Shown here one piece after another: positions 42,755 through 52,403 of a stretch of DNA of 64,000 nucleotides (positions within the stretch are counted from its first letter, which is position 1; every line of letters starts with the position of its first letter). The notes under the pieces were generated by a model. It was given only the letters and a program-made list of their open reading frames with translations, made no database searches and had not been told where the DNA came from. A program made the translations under genes and the position numbers. This DNA is from CBDDBK01 sp965225715 (GTDB lineage: Bacteria; Bacteroidota; Bacteroidia; Cytophagales; Flammeovirgaceae), in assembly GCA_965225715.1 (NCBI GenBank), contig CBDDBK010000002.1:186001-250000 (forward strand). Direction: 5' to 3'.

Positions 42755-44043
42755 TAAATTTTTAATAAACTGCGTCCTATGGCACATTTTAAACATGCCT
42801 TTTTTTCGCATGCTTGTCGGTACAGAGCATAAAAAGCTTGTGAGTCATAGCTGGATACAAGTGGTTGAGACTTACTTTTCCAAAGACGAGTAATTTGATT
42901 GTCTTCCCAAGGCAAAATATGGAGTAAATCCAAAGCTTTTTTGATATAGTCTTGATTTTTTTCAAAATGAGCACGTGCAATTAGTGTAGGTATTAAGGCA
43001 TTTATAATAAGCGTATTTTGACTTAGTTTTCCAAGTCCACCTAAGGGTTTTTTAGATACTTTACCAAAATGGTAATGTGTTTGCCAGTAGGCATTTTGTT
43101 TCAGACTAAAAAAAGATTTTACTATTTTTAAACTTTGGTTTTTGAAAGTAGCTTCAAAAAGTTTATCAGTTTGAACGAAAAAGGAAACCAATTGGGCAAG
43201 TCTGGTAGTTGGAAAATTGGCTGGTCTTAGACGATTAAATGTCCATTGTGCCTTTGTCAGAGGAGTTTTTAATTGATATTTTTGTTTTAAAAAATTATAT
43301 TCTTTTTTAAGTTTATAAGCATATTGGTCGGGAGCTGTTTCTATATTTAATTCAAAATCTAAAAAACCAGCTATACCAAAAAGAAAAGCTTCAATTTGAA
43401 AAGGATTATCACGATGTTTTGCCAAAACCTTATAATCTAAAATCCGGGCTAAGTGTTCAAAAGGAGTTTTATTAAGAGGAAGTCCAAACTGAGCAACTAT
43501 GGTTTCCAAATAAGTGTATTCCCAATTGTTCTGACGCTTTTCTAAGCATCTTAAAATATGTTTTGATTTGACATTAAGCCTTTTAAAAAGGTTTTGTTTC
43601 AAGGTATTTTGAAGCAAAGAAAGAGGAAGTTTGTCTAAATAAGGACTACAAAAAATTGGATTTGGGTTACTAGAAAATGTGTAATAAGTATTTAAAAGTT
43701 TGGAATTGGTATACTTTTGGAGTTCTAAAGTCGGAATAGAATATTTATTTTTACTTTCAACATCTTCATTACCTTCCCAGACTACATGTAAGATAACGGT
43801 ATTGTAATTAGGGTCTTGGTGGTGTTTATGGCTATACCAAAGGTCTGGTTTAAGGTGTATTTCTATATGACCCGCCCAAACTATGCCTTCTATTTTTACA
43901 ATAGCATTTAAGAAATCAGGGCCCGCATTTGAATTTTTATATCCTATATCTATAATTTCTATTATTTTTTGTTTTGTGCTTAATAATTTAGTTTTTTTAA
44001 AATACTGATACTGCCATAGATAATGTAAAAAATCTTCTTTCAT
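42754..44043 (-). CDS. DUF2851 family protein
   Basis: This 429-aa cytoplasmic protein fits DUF2851, a family widespread in Bacteroidota. It starts KEDFLHYLWQYQYFKKTKL and has GYKNSNAGPDFLNAIVKIEG, WAGHIEIHLKPDLWYSHKH (about 75-93) and YNTVILHVVWEGNED. A cysteine-bearing C-terminus follows (CEKKACLKCAIGRSLL, a possible metal site). The D/H/E-rich N-terminal pattern looks nuclease-like to me, but the function is not established. Single gene. Length is typical. Confidence 0.85.
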   Translation of the reverse strand: MKEDFLHYLWQYQYFKKTKLLSTKQKIIEIIDIGYKNSNAGPDFLNAIVKIEGIVWAGHIEIHLKPDLWYSHKHHQDPNYNTVILHVVWEGNEDVESKNKYSIPTLELQKYTNSKLLNTYYTFSSNPNPIFCSPYLDKLPLSLLQNTLKQNLFKRLNVKSKHILRCLEKRQNNWEYTYLETIVAQFGLPLNKTPFEHLARILDYKVLAKHRDNPFQIEAFLFGIAGFLDFELNIETAPDQYAYKLKKEYNFLKQKYQLKTPLTKAQWTFNRLRPANFPTTRLAQLVSFFVQTDKLFEATFKNQSLKIVKSFFSLKQNAYWQTHYHFGKVSKKPLGGLGKLSQNTLIINALIPTLIARAHFEKNQDYIKKALDLLHILPWEDNQITRLWKSKSQPLVSSYDSQAFYALYRQACEKKACLKCAIGRSLLKI

Positions 44044-44953
44044 AGATTTATTTTTAATATGTTTATATCATTTTTGAAGCTATTTCTAAAAGTCTTTTTC
44101 CAAGTTCTAAAATTGGGAAAAAATATAATTCTAAATACCTCAATATCAAGTAAATTTCCAAAACTTATAGTTCTAAATAATTACGAATTAAGAAAATTGT
44201 AAGTATAGAACATAAATATGAAAAATAACTATTTAAAAAGTATGATTATTAATTAATTATACCTTAAGCAATGTATCATTTGTAAGGATATAAGTTTGAT
44301 AACAAAGATAAAAACATAATATTTCAATTTTTTTACGAAATTAAGCTGGTTATGTTCTTATACTATTCCATAATTAGTTTTGCTTGAATAACAAATAATA
44401 TAGTAAAGTGATAATCAATATAAAAATATAAAATACCGGTATTTTATATCAGTATTTTCAAATATTGAATAATATTAAATATATCTTTGTTGTGAGAGTA
44501 CAAATATAAATTAAAAGTGGTTTTTTCATTACAGAAATCAGAATTATGAATCTTAAAGAGTACATCAGACAATTTGTAAAGCATATACTCCTAATTATAT
44601 TTGATAAAATAAAGCATAGTATTGAGTAGCTACATAAAGAAAAAATATCCCTCAGAGCAATCTATAGAACTTGTAAAGTTAGTATAAATTGACTTCAAAA
44701 GTATGCTAAGGTCTTTATGGGAAAAACACCAAAGGAAAACTTTTGTATAATATTTTCAAAAGAATATATAAATATAGGACACAGATTTAGTATTCTAGGT
44801 ATTAAAAAGTGTACATTAGTAAAGCCTTTTTTTATAGTTTTTTAAAATAAACTCTTAAATAGGATTATAAAAGTTTGATTCCTTTTTACTATTTTTAAGA
44901 TTTTGAAACTACTAGTTTAAATCATTCATTATTTATCATTCATCATTTTACAC
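44044..44953. other. 910-bp gap with decayed transposase traces
   Basis: At about 44119-44180 (minus) the sequence resembles a worn IS1-type left end (AAATATAATTCTAAATACCTCAATATC). At about 44545-44830 (plus) broken frames read MNLKEYIRQFV and KISLRAIYRTCKVS, then KTPKEN, which recall the helix-turn-helix of some IS transposases but are full of stops. TGATAATCAA occurs at 44409. No intact gene is seen. Confidence 0.35.
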
Positions 44954-45697
44954 ATGGCTGAAATAACAACGACTAATTTACAAAAAAATGTATGGGGTGG
45001 TGGCGTAGCACCTATGAAAGCAAGTTGGGGAAAACTAATGATGTGGTTCTTTTTACTTTCTGATGCTTTTACTTTTTCAGGTTTACTTATTTCTTATGGT
45101 ATGGTACGCTATTACCATCCTACTTTTGAAGGTTTAAGGAAAGAATTTACTTTTTCAGATGCTTATTGGCCTATTCCTGAGCAAGTCTTTAATGCTATGC
45201 CTTTTTTCCATGGGGTTAATTTACCATTGGTATTTGTTGGAATTATGACTTTTATATTGATTCTTAGCAGTGTAACTATGGTTTTAGCTGTTGAAGCAGG
45301 AGAACGTAAGGACCAAGCAGGTGTAACAAAATGGATGTTATGGACTATTTTAGGAGGTGTTGCTTTTTTAAGTTGTCAAGCTTGGGAGTGGACACATTTT
45401 ATTATTGGGGACGAATCAGGAACTCTACTTACAGATGGCACAAGATTTTTTGGTGCTAACTTAGCTGCTAATCAGTATGGACCTGTACCATTTGCCGATT
45501 TTTTCTTCTTTATTACAGGTTTTCATGGTTTTCATGTTACTAGTGGTGTTATTATTAATATTATTGTTTTTTATAATGTGGTTATGGGTGTTTACCAAAA
45601 AAGTGGAAACTATGAGATGATAGAAAAAGTAGGTTTATATTGGCACTTTGTAGATTTGGTTTGGGTATTTGTTTTTACCTTATTCTATCTCATTTAA
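44954..45697 (+). CDS. Cytochrome c oxidase subunit III
   Basis: This 247-aa protein has five to seven membrane helices. Family signatures are KLMMWFFLLSDAFTFSGLL (about 26-44), ACQAWEW-type SCQAWEWTHFI (about 140), FFITGFHGFHVTSGVI (about 185) and YWHFVDLVWVFVFTLFYL at the C-terminus. It is part of the aa3-type terminal oxidase in the inner membrane. It is isolated here: the catalytic subunits are not in the window and subunit IV is at 13332. Confidence 0.93.
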   Translation: MAEITTTNLQKNVWGGGVAPMKASWGKLMMWFFLLSDAFTFSGLLISYGMVRYYHPTFEGLRKEFTFSDAYWPIPEQVFNAMPFFHGVNLPLVFVGIMTFILILSSVTMVLAVEAGERKDQAGVTKWMLWTILGGVAFLSCQAWEWTHFIIGDESGTLLTDGTRFFGANLAANQYGPVPFADFFFFITGFHGFHVTSGVIINIIVFYNVVMGVYQKSGNYEMIEKVGLYWHFVDLVWVFVFTLFYLI

Positions 45698-45728
45698 AAT
45701 TTTTAATAGACTTAAACTTACTTTATAA

Positions 45729-45975
45729 TCAGTGTTTTAAAGAGTTTTTAAAATTAGAAATACCTCTTAAAAGTAAAACTAAATCGTCAAGAAGTTGCTT
45801 ATCTTTTATTCTAACAGTTTGATGAATCAAGCGACAATTTTTCATCTGACCAATAGAATGTTCCACATCTACTCGACTTGAAGAAACTGGTTTGTTATGA
45901 ATTTTCTCTTCTTCTGATAATTCATTGCATTTACCTTTCTTTTTACGTTTTCTTTTATGAAGAATATAAACTTTA
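45729..45975 (-). pseudogene. IS5-type (DDE_Tnp_4-like) transposase C-terminal fragment
   Basis: On the minus strand the sequence reads ELSEEEKIHNKPVSSSRVDV followed by EHSIGQMKNCRLI and LLLRGISNFKNSLKH. This is the end of an IS5-group transposase, with the catalytic Glu in VEHSIG. The upstream two thirds are missing. It lies 31 bp after the cox subunit III gene, tail to tail. Confidence 0.7.
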
Positions 45976-46010
45976 ATACACTTATAATAGTATTACTGAT
46001 TTAAAAATAC

Positions 46011-46229
46011 TTAAAAATATCTTTTGCATAAATCATAAGCTATTAGTAATTTAATTATCTTATTATCAATATTTTTAATTTTATTTTCCAGCATATCCTC
46101 CAAATATTTCACACTGTCAAAAATCTTCATAGCTATACGACCGCGTTCTAAATTACTATATGTTTTTCCTAGGCAAGACTTGAGTTTTTTCTCATCCTCT
46201 TTAATTTCTAAACTGATAGTTTTGGACAT
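46011..46229 (-). CDS. Small hypothetical protein, possible transposase remnant
   Basis: This 72-aa ORF begins MSKTISLEIKEDEKKLKSCL. The first 35 residues resemble the N-terminal helix found before the helix-turn-helix of IS630-type transposases (IxExExxLxxxL). The rest (KIFDSVKYLEDMLENKIKNI) is helical and not recognised. It could be a decayed fragment or an unrelated small gene. Confidence 0.3.
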   Translation of the reverse strand: MSKTISLEIKEDEKKLKSCLGKTYSNLERGRIAMKIFDSVKYLEDMLENKIKNIDNKIIKLLIAYDLCKRYF

Positions 46230-46756
46230 GATGGTTTTAGCTTAAATCTAAAATCTCGTAATATAGTAAATTTTAACCTTTAATGGTATTAATTAGAGCA
46301 GGTGCATTTATTGGGTCTGGATTTAGCGCCAGGTTTTTCGATGTCGGATGCGAAGACGGCTCATTGGCATCTTTTGTTATCAGAACATATTTTTAGCATC
46401 TTTGGGCTTAACCGAAGTTTGCTAGAAAAAGAGACAAAGCGTGAGAAATTGTTTACTTTTGGTCGGAGAGGAGCTAAAAGTCCGACAAAAGTATCTAAAA
46501 CAATTTAAGAAAAGAAGGAAAAGTTGTCTTCAAGGTGATTAAAAACTAGTTGTTAATGAAATAGTTACGACTCAAGTCAAATTTATGACCTTCAAAATCA
46601 ATTGTTTATGATTTTTTACCGAAATATTGGCTATTAAAGATTTTGAGTTTATTTGTATATTTAAAAACTTTTTTAGTCGCAAACTTAAAAAACATATTAT
46701 TAAAAGAAAATAAGGATACACTTAAAAAATCTGTAAGGTTGATATTTACCATAGAA
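46230..46756. other. Gap before pdxJ with a GC-richer fragment
   Basis: A short open frame at 46302-46508 (LGLDLAPGFSMSDAKTAHWH...) has clearly higher GC than its surroundings and looks like a piece of foreign or decayed coding sequence. I could not identify it. The remainder is AT-rich leader of pdxJ. Confidence 0.3.
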
Positions 46757-47482
46757 ATGACAAGATTAAGTATTAATATTAATAAATTTGCTACACTTAG
46801 AAATGCTCGTGGCACCAACAATCCTGATTTAATTAAGATTGTTTCAGACTGTCAAAAATTTGGCGGAGAAGGCATTACTATACATCCACGTCCTGACCAA
46901 CGTCATATTACTTCAAAAGATGTTCCATTACTAAAATCAGCGATTCAGACCGAATTTAATATAGAAGGTAACCCTGAAGCAAAATTTATGAAAATTGTTC
47001 GTGAAAATTTACCTACACAGGTAACATTAGTACCTGATAAGAAAGATGTTTTAACATCTGATAGTGGATGGGATACTGTCAAACATAAAGGTTTTTTGAC
47101 CGATATTGTTCAGGAATTAAAGTCTTTAGGTATAAGAAGTTCTATATTTATTGACCCATTCCCAGCTATGTTAGAAGGTGTTAAGGAAATTGGAGCAGAC
47201 CGAGTGGAACTGTACACACAAAACTATGCCCATCAATTCCTTAAAAATAAAGAAAAGGCTATTAAACCATATAAGATTACTGCAGCTATAGCTGAAGAGC
47301 TTGAATTGGGATTAAATGCAGGACACGATTTAAATTTAGATAATTTGAATTATTTAAAAACAGAGATTCCCAATTTACTTGAAGTTTCTATCGGACATGC
47401 TTTAATTTGTGACAGTTTATATTATGGTCTCCAAAATACTATTAATATGTATCTACGTGTTTTAAATAAATTTAAAGACTAA
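46757..47482 (+). CDS. pdxJ: Pyridoxine 5'-phosphate synthase
   Basis: The TIM-barrel enzyme PdxJ condenses 1-deoxyxylulose 5-phosphate with aminoacetone phosphate to form pyridoxine phosphate (vitamin B6). Signatures are LSININKFATLRNARG (N-terminus with the first active-site residues), GGEGITIHPRPDQRHI (about 37), FNIEGNPEAKFM (about 69), TLVPDKKDVLTSDSGWD (about 95) and LNAGHDLNLDNL. I moved the start from 46643 to ATG 46757, which gives 241 aa, the normal length. The longer frame would add 38 residues absent from the family. Confidence 0.95.
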   Translation: MTRLSININKFATLRNARGTNNPDLIKIVSDCQKFGGEGITIHPRPDQRHITSKDVPLLKSAIQTEFNIEGNPEAKFMKIVRENLPTQVTLVPDKKDVLTSDSGWDTVKHKGFLTDIVQELKSLGIRSSIFIDPFPAMLEGVKEIGADRVELYTQNYAHQFLKNKEKAIKPYKITAAIAEELELGLNAGHDLNLDNLNYLKTEIPNLLEVSIGHALICDSLYYGLQNTINMYLRVLNKFKD

Positions 47483-47959
47483 AAAGAGCTAATTGCACAT
47501 AATATCAAATATCATAGGAAAAGAAAAAAAGATAGCCTCATTCTTAAAATAAAAATAGGTAGTGTTGTAGAAAGTATAGTTTAAAAAAATACTCTTGATA
47601 TTTAGATATTTAGAGCTATATTTATTTGTGAAGTTATTTACAAATTAAAAAATTTAAAAACATTTATTACCAATAATTTATGAGTACAACAATATTTTTA
47701 ATTTAGATAATTATTTCGGGCTATTAAACGTAATTTTTTAAAACTTGAAAACTAAAGTTTCTGATAATCAAATTATTAAAAAAATGTATTCTTTAAAAAT
47801 GCTTAATAGATTAGAATTTATTAAATTTTAATTATCTTATTCTTATAAAATTAAGATTGGATTTTAAAAACACAACTATCTACAAATCAATATTTTAAAT
47901 AAAAAATTAATTTGTAAACAACTTCTATATAAGACTAGCGAACATTAGCTTAGATGTTT
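47483..47959. other. 477-bp gap with an IS1 left-end relic
   Basis: At 47558-47632 GGTAGTGTTGTAGAAAGTAT and about 50 further bases match the left end of the IS1-type element in the window, after which homology stops. TGATAATCAAATTATT occurs at 47762. No ORF is visible. Confidence 0.6.
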
Positions 47960-49273
47960 TTAACTTTTTATCCGTTCAATCTCTGCCCCAAGTGCATTTA
48001 AACGCTTATCTATATCTTGGTAGCCTCTGTCGATTTGTTCAATATTATGAATATAACTGGTACCTTGAGCAGAAAGGGCAGCAATAAGTAAAGCTATACC
48101 GGCTCGTATATCAGGAGTAGTCATTGAAATAGAGCGTAAAGGTTGATCGGGTCCTAAACCTATGACTGTGGCACGATGTGGATCACACAAAACAATTTGA
48201 GCGCCCATATCTATCAGTTTATCAACAAAAAATAAGCGACTTTCAAACATTTTCTGGTGTATTAAAACAGAACCTTTTGCTTTGATAGCTGTTACTAATA
48301 AAATACTCAATAAGTCAGGTGTTAGCAGAGGCCAAGCACCATCATAAAGTGTTAATATAGAGCCATCTAAAAAAGGTTGAATCGTGTAAGTTTTTTGTGC
48401 AGGAATTACTAAATTGTCTCCGTCTTTTTGAGTTTTTATGCCTAGTTTATGAAAAGCCCGAAGGATAATTTCTATATCTGCCTGAAAAGCATTTTTTATA
48501 CACAAATATGAGTTTGTGCTAGCGGCTAAACCTATAAAACTTCCAATTTCTATTATATCTGGTTGAATGGTATGTTCTGTCCCTTTCAAACTTTTAACAC
48601 CTTCAATATGAATAAGGTTAGATCCTGCTCCTGTTATTTTTGCTCTCATAGATACTAACATTTTACAAAGCTGCTGAATATAAGGTTCACAAGCAGCATT
48701 ATAAATAGTTGTTTTTCCTTCAGCTAAGACCGCTGCCAAAATAATATTAGCAGTTCCTGTTACGGAAGGTTCATCTAATAGAACGTAGTTTCCTTTCAGG
48801 GTTTTAGCTGATAGTTCAAACATATTTTTAGACCTATCATAATAAAAATTAACGCCCAATTTTTGAAATGCGTCAAAATGGGTGTCTAGACGCCGCCTAC
48901 CAATCTTATCTCCGCCCGGTTTAAACATTTTAGCCTTTCCCCAGCGCCCTAATAAAGCGCCCATTAGCATCACACTTCCACGTAATTTTTGGATTTTATC
49001 AGAGTAGTCAATACTTTCAAAATAATCCCAATCAATGGTTTTAGTTTGAAAACTATAACTATTTTTCGGTAACTTTTGAATTTTTACGCCGAAACATTTT
49101 AGTAACTCAATAAGCATATTGACATCAATAATATCAGGGAGATTATTAACAATTACTTTTTCTGAAGTTAATAAAACAGCACTTATAATTTGAAGGGCTT
49201 CATTTTTAGCACCTTGAGGAGTAATAGTACCTGAAAGTTTAACCCTACCTTTGACTTTAAAAATCGCGCTCAT
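47960..49273 (-). CDS. murA: UDP-N-acetylglucosamine 1-carboxyvinyltransferase
   Basis: This 437-aa enzyme transfers enolpyruvate to UDP-GlcNAc in the first committed step of peptidoglycan synthesis. It has VKLSGTITPQGAKNEALQII at the N-terminus and RGSVMLMGALLGRWGKAKMF (about 88). The catalytic loop is PGGDKIGRRRLDTH (about 118), with Asp where many bacteria have Cys. DIRAGIALLIAALSAQG is near the end (about 386). The Asp form is known to be insensitive to fosfomycin. Length is typical. Confidence 0.95.
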   Translation of the reverse strand: MSAIFKVKGRVKLSGTITPQGAKNEALQIISAVLLTSEKVIVNNLPDIIDVNMLIELLKCFGVKIQKLPKNSYSFQTKTIDWDYFESIDYSDKIQKLRGSVMLMGALLGRWGKAKMFKPGGDKIGRRRLDTHFDAFQKLGVNFYYDRSKNMFELSAKTLKGNYVLLDEPSVTGTANIILAAVLAEGKTTIYNAACEPYIQQLCKMLVSMRAKITGAGSNLIHIEGVKSLKGTEHTIQPDIIEIGSFIGLAASTNSYLCIKNAFQADIEIILRAFHKLGIKTQKDGDNLVIPAQKTYTIQPFLDGSILTLYDGAWPLLTPDLLSILLVTAIKAKGSVLIHQKMFESRLFFVDKLIDMGAQIVLCDPHRATVIGLGPDQPLRSISMTTPDIRAGIALLIAALSAQGTSYIHNIEQIDRGYQDIDKRLNALGAEIERIKS

Positions 49274-49324
49274 GATAGCTTAGGTTTTAAAACATGAAAT
49301 ATAAAATGTAAGGTATAACATTTC

Positions 49325-50020
49325 TTATTCCATTTTTTTTACCTTACCTGATCCAGATATGGATACATCTATCGCAGGCTCTCCTTGATAATAAATTTTC
49401 CCAGAACCAGAAATAGAGCCCGAAAGGTTTTTGGTAACTGATATTTTAGCCTTTCCTGAACCACTTATTTTGATATTAACATCTTCAGCTTTTAAGTTTA
49501 GATTTTCCGTATGCCCAGAGCCACTTATTCGAATATTACAGGTTTTACTAGTGCCTGAAAAATTCATATGACCTGACCCGCTGATAGAAGCATCTAAATC
49601 TTGAACCTGAATAGCTAAAGTCATTTTTGAAGAACCGCTACCGCTTATTTTTAAAGATTTAGACTTAATAGTATCGCCTTCATTATCTATTTTACAAGAA
49701 CCTGAAAGTCTTACTACAGACAAGTTTTTATACATGATAAAAACTTCAATGTCACCTAAGTGTTTACCTCTTTCTTTTTCTATATATAAAGTTGATCCTT
49801 TGACTTCTACTTTTATTTTTTTTAAATCTTCATTACTGCCCTTTAGAATAACATTTTCTTTTTGGGCATTTTTGAGATGAACTTTAAAGTGTCCTGAAAC
49901 TTTAATGTTCTCAAATCCAGAAACAGAGTGGGTTTTACTGTCTGCATTAACTTTTAAAATTGAAGTTATAAAAGCTGCGATAACAAATAATAAAGTTATT
50001 TTTTTCATTGTAGTTAACAT
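49325..50020 (-). CDS. GIN-domain (DUF2807) exported protein
   Basis: This 231-aa protein has a signal peptide (ITLLFVIAAFITSILKVNA). A right-handed beta-helix-like domain follows, in which the repeated motif SGSG(K/H/S) recurs many times (ISGSGSSKMTL, ISGSGHMNFSG, ISGSGHTENL, ISGSGKAKIS). This is the head GIN domain common in Bacteroidota. It probably sits in the periplasm or on the surface. Function unknown. It lies 51 bp upstream of murA on the same strand, so it may be co-transcribed. Confidence 0.83.
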   Translation of the reverse strand: MLTTMKKITLLFVIAAFITSILKVNADSKTHSVSGFENIKVSGHFKVHLKNAQKENVILKGSNEDLKKIKVEVKGSTLYIEKERGKHLGDIEVFIMYKNLSVVRLSGSCKIDNEGDTIKSKSLKISGSGSSKMTLAIQVQDLDASISGSGHMNFSGTSKTCNIRISGSGHTENLNLKAEDVNIKISGSGKAKISVTKNLSGSISGSGKIYYQGEPAIDVSISGSGKVKKME

Positions 50021-50150
50021 TAAAAGTAAGTTGAATAAAAAAATATATTATAATCATATACAGATTCTATTTTTTTTGAACATTATAGTCCTCTCAAATA
50101 GAAAAAAGGTTTTTAATGTTTTTTGGTATTTATGTTATGTATTTAGAAAC

Positions 50151-52133
50151 CTAATTACCATTTTGAGATAAAATTTTTATAGTGGTACGTCTATTTTGTT
50201 GATGTTCTTCTTCTGTTTTTGCATCTATGATAAGGAGTTGATTTTTCCCATACCCTTTTGCTTTAATACGATCGGAATCTATGCCTTTGGTAATGATATA
50301 ATTAACAGCTGATTCTGCGCGTTGTTGAGAAAGTTTTTGATTATAGCGCTTTGCACCTCGCGAATCGGTATGTGAGCCAAATTCAACTTGTATTTCTGGA
50401 CGTGCCAGAAGATTTTCAACCAACCTATCTAAAATTACAGCGGCATCTTCGCGTATATCAAACTTATCATAATCGTATAAAATTAATAATTCTACAGATT
50501 GTCCTATTCTCTTATTTTCAAATAGATCTTTGACTAAATAAAGTTTGGTTTCAAAGGTAACATTAGTAACTTTTTGGGTTAAAGTATCTGTATTAATTTC
50601 AAGTCCAATAGTAGAAAACTCTTGTTCGTGATCTATTAAGCCTCTTTTTTTACCTTTAAGGTTATAAATTTCTCCAATTTCAAGAAGTTGTTTAAATTTA
50701 AAATGACCTAATCCGTCGGTTTGAACTTCTTCCAATTTTTTATTATCTATGGTTAAAAGTTCAACCTTAGAATCTTTTAAAGTTTCTATCAATGTTTCCC
50801 CATCTTCCTGAGTCAATCTTAAATATACATTACCTTCTAAATAGTAGTTTACAATTTTTTCTTCTGGTGTTTCATCAATAAAGGCATAAATGTCATCATC
50901 ACCTTTACTATTTTTTGTTACTCTATTGGATGAGAAATAACCTTTTTTAGTTGTTTTATAGCAGATAGCAAAATCATCGGCATAAGAATTATAAGGTTTT
51001 CCCATGTTACTAATGACTATTTTATCATCAATCATATTGACTACAAATAAATCTAATCCGCCAAGTCCGGGATGTCCATCAGAAGAAAAATATAAGCGTT
51101 TATTAGAAGAAATATAAGGAAACATGTCATCACCTGGTGTATTGATTTCTTTACCTAAATTTTGAGGCTTTCCAATTTTACCTCTACTGCTTATAGTAAC
51201 TTTATAAATATCAAGTCCACCATAACCACCGGGTCTGTTAGAGACAAAATAAAGTTCTTTGCCATTAGGCGCAAAAGCAGGACAAGCATCCCAGTATTTA
51301 GAATTACTAATTGGTAAACGAATTGGTTTCGTCCATTTGCCTCCCACAAAACGACTAAGAAACAAATCGACTTCTTTACCTTCTTCTTCATTAGAAGCAT
51401 TACGGGCAAAAACCATCAAGCGACCGTTTGGAGAAAAAGTTGGAGAGGCTTCATGATAGGCTTCTAAATTGATAATAGGGCTAAAATGGTTGACACTTTT
51501 TTTATTTATATCATAAGAATAAATATCGCTGAACCCTTTACCTGTTGTTTTATAAATAAAGTCGCCTTTACCTGAAGAGGTAAACATAAGTTGATTACGA
51601 AATATAGTAGATGTATATTCAGGACCTTCAGTATTGAGTTTATTTAAGGGTTTTATTTTAATATTATTATTTTCTTTCAACATTTCTTTTATTTCTACAA
51701 GATGTTCTATTTCTATTTCAGCCCGTTTTTTAAATTTAAAATCTGCATTATCCCGCTTCAAATATCTTTTGAATTGTCCGGAGGCTTCTAAATAACGTTC
51801 ATTGGCTTTTAGCGCATAGGCGTAATAATAAAATAAATGATCATTGGGATAGTTTTGTTCTATACTTTTAGCATAATAATCAACACTTTTATTAATCTGG
51901 TTGCTTAAACGGTAACTTTCTGCAATTAAATAATTGGCTCTTCCAGAATTGTTGAGGTTAGGGTCTTCTTTAAAAGCAGTTTCCAAAAATTTTGAAGCTT
52001 CATAATAATTACCTAGTTCAAATTCTTGTTCAGCAGTTTGGAAGGTAGACGAACAACCCATTAGGTGTAAAAAAAATATAATTCCCAATATGATTTTTAA
52101 AGAGATATTGAATACGGTATTTTTGACTATCAT
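50151..52133 (-). CDS. PorE-like OmpA-family lipoprotein of type IX secretion
   Basis: Start ATG 52133 (MIVKNTVFNISLKIILGIIF) places a lipobox at LMGCSS. Domain order is TPR-like repeats (about 30-130), a PD40/WD40-like propeller (about 180-400, with ASPTFSPNGRLMVFARN and DACPAFAPNGKELYFVSNRP) and a carboxypeptidase-regulatory-like domain (about 430-510). A C-terminal OmpA domain (about 545-660, IQVEFGSHTDSRG) binds peptidoglycan. This is the layout of PorE, which anchors the type IX secretion machine. About 660 aa. Related OmpA proteins of other function share the layout, so no symbol is given. Confidence 0.82.
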   Translation of the reverse strand: MIVKNTVFNISLKIILGIIFFLHLMGCSSTFQTAEQEFELGNYYEASKFLETAFKEDPNLNNSGRANYLIAESYRLSNQINKSVDYYAKSIEQNYPNDHLFYYYAYALKANERYLEASGQFKRYLKRDNADFKFKKRAEIEIEHLVEIKEMLKENNNIKIKPLNKLNTEGPEYTSTIFRNQLMFTSSGKGDFIYKTTGKGFSDIYSYDINKKSVNHFSPIINLEAYHEASPTFSPNGRLMVFARNASNEEEGKEVDLFLSRFVGGKWTKPIRLPISNSKYWDACPAFAPNGKELYFVSNRPGGYGGLDIYKVTISSRGKIGKPQNLGKEINTPGDDMFPYISSNKRLYFSSDGHPGLGGLDLFVVNMIDDKIVISNMGKPYNSYADDFAICYKTTKKGYFSSNRVTKNSKGDDDIYAFIDETPEEKIVNYYLEGNVYLRLTQEDGETLIETLKDSKVELLTIDNKKLEEVQTDGLGHFKFKQLLEIGEIYNLKGKKRGLIDHEQEFSTIGLEINTDTLTQKVTNVTFETKLYLVKDLFENKRIGQSVELLILYDYDKFDIREDAAVILDRLVENLLARPEIQVEFGSHTDSRGAKRYNQKLSQQRAESAVNYIITKGIDSDRIKAKGYGKNQLLIIDAKTEEEHQQNRRTTIKILSQNGN

Positions 52134-52403
52134 TTGCTTAAAAGTACTATTTAAATTATTGAGTTTATAAAGAAAAAATAGTTGGGAAAAATACAAAAAA
52201 TATTTTTTATATATCCTAATTTACCTCAGTAGTTTATAATATATTTTCTAATTCCATACTGGATTATATCTTTTTCTTATATTTACCTTTATATTATGTA
52301 TCTAATCTTGGCTAAACCATCTGCAAGGCTATAATTAATTAGTATATAGATACTAATTCAATCTTAAAAAATAATTGTTTACTGCTATTTTAACTATAAA
52401 AGA

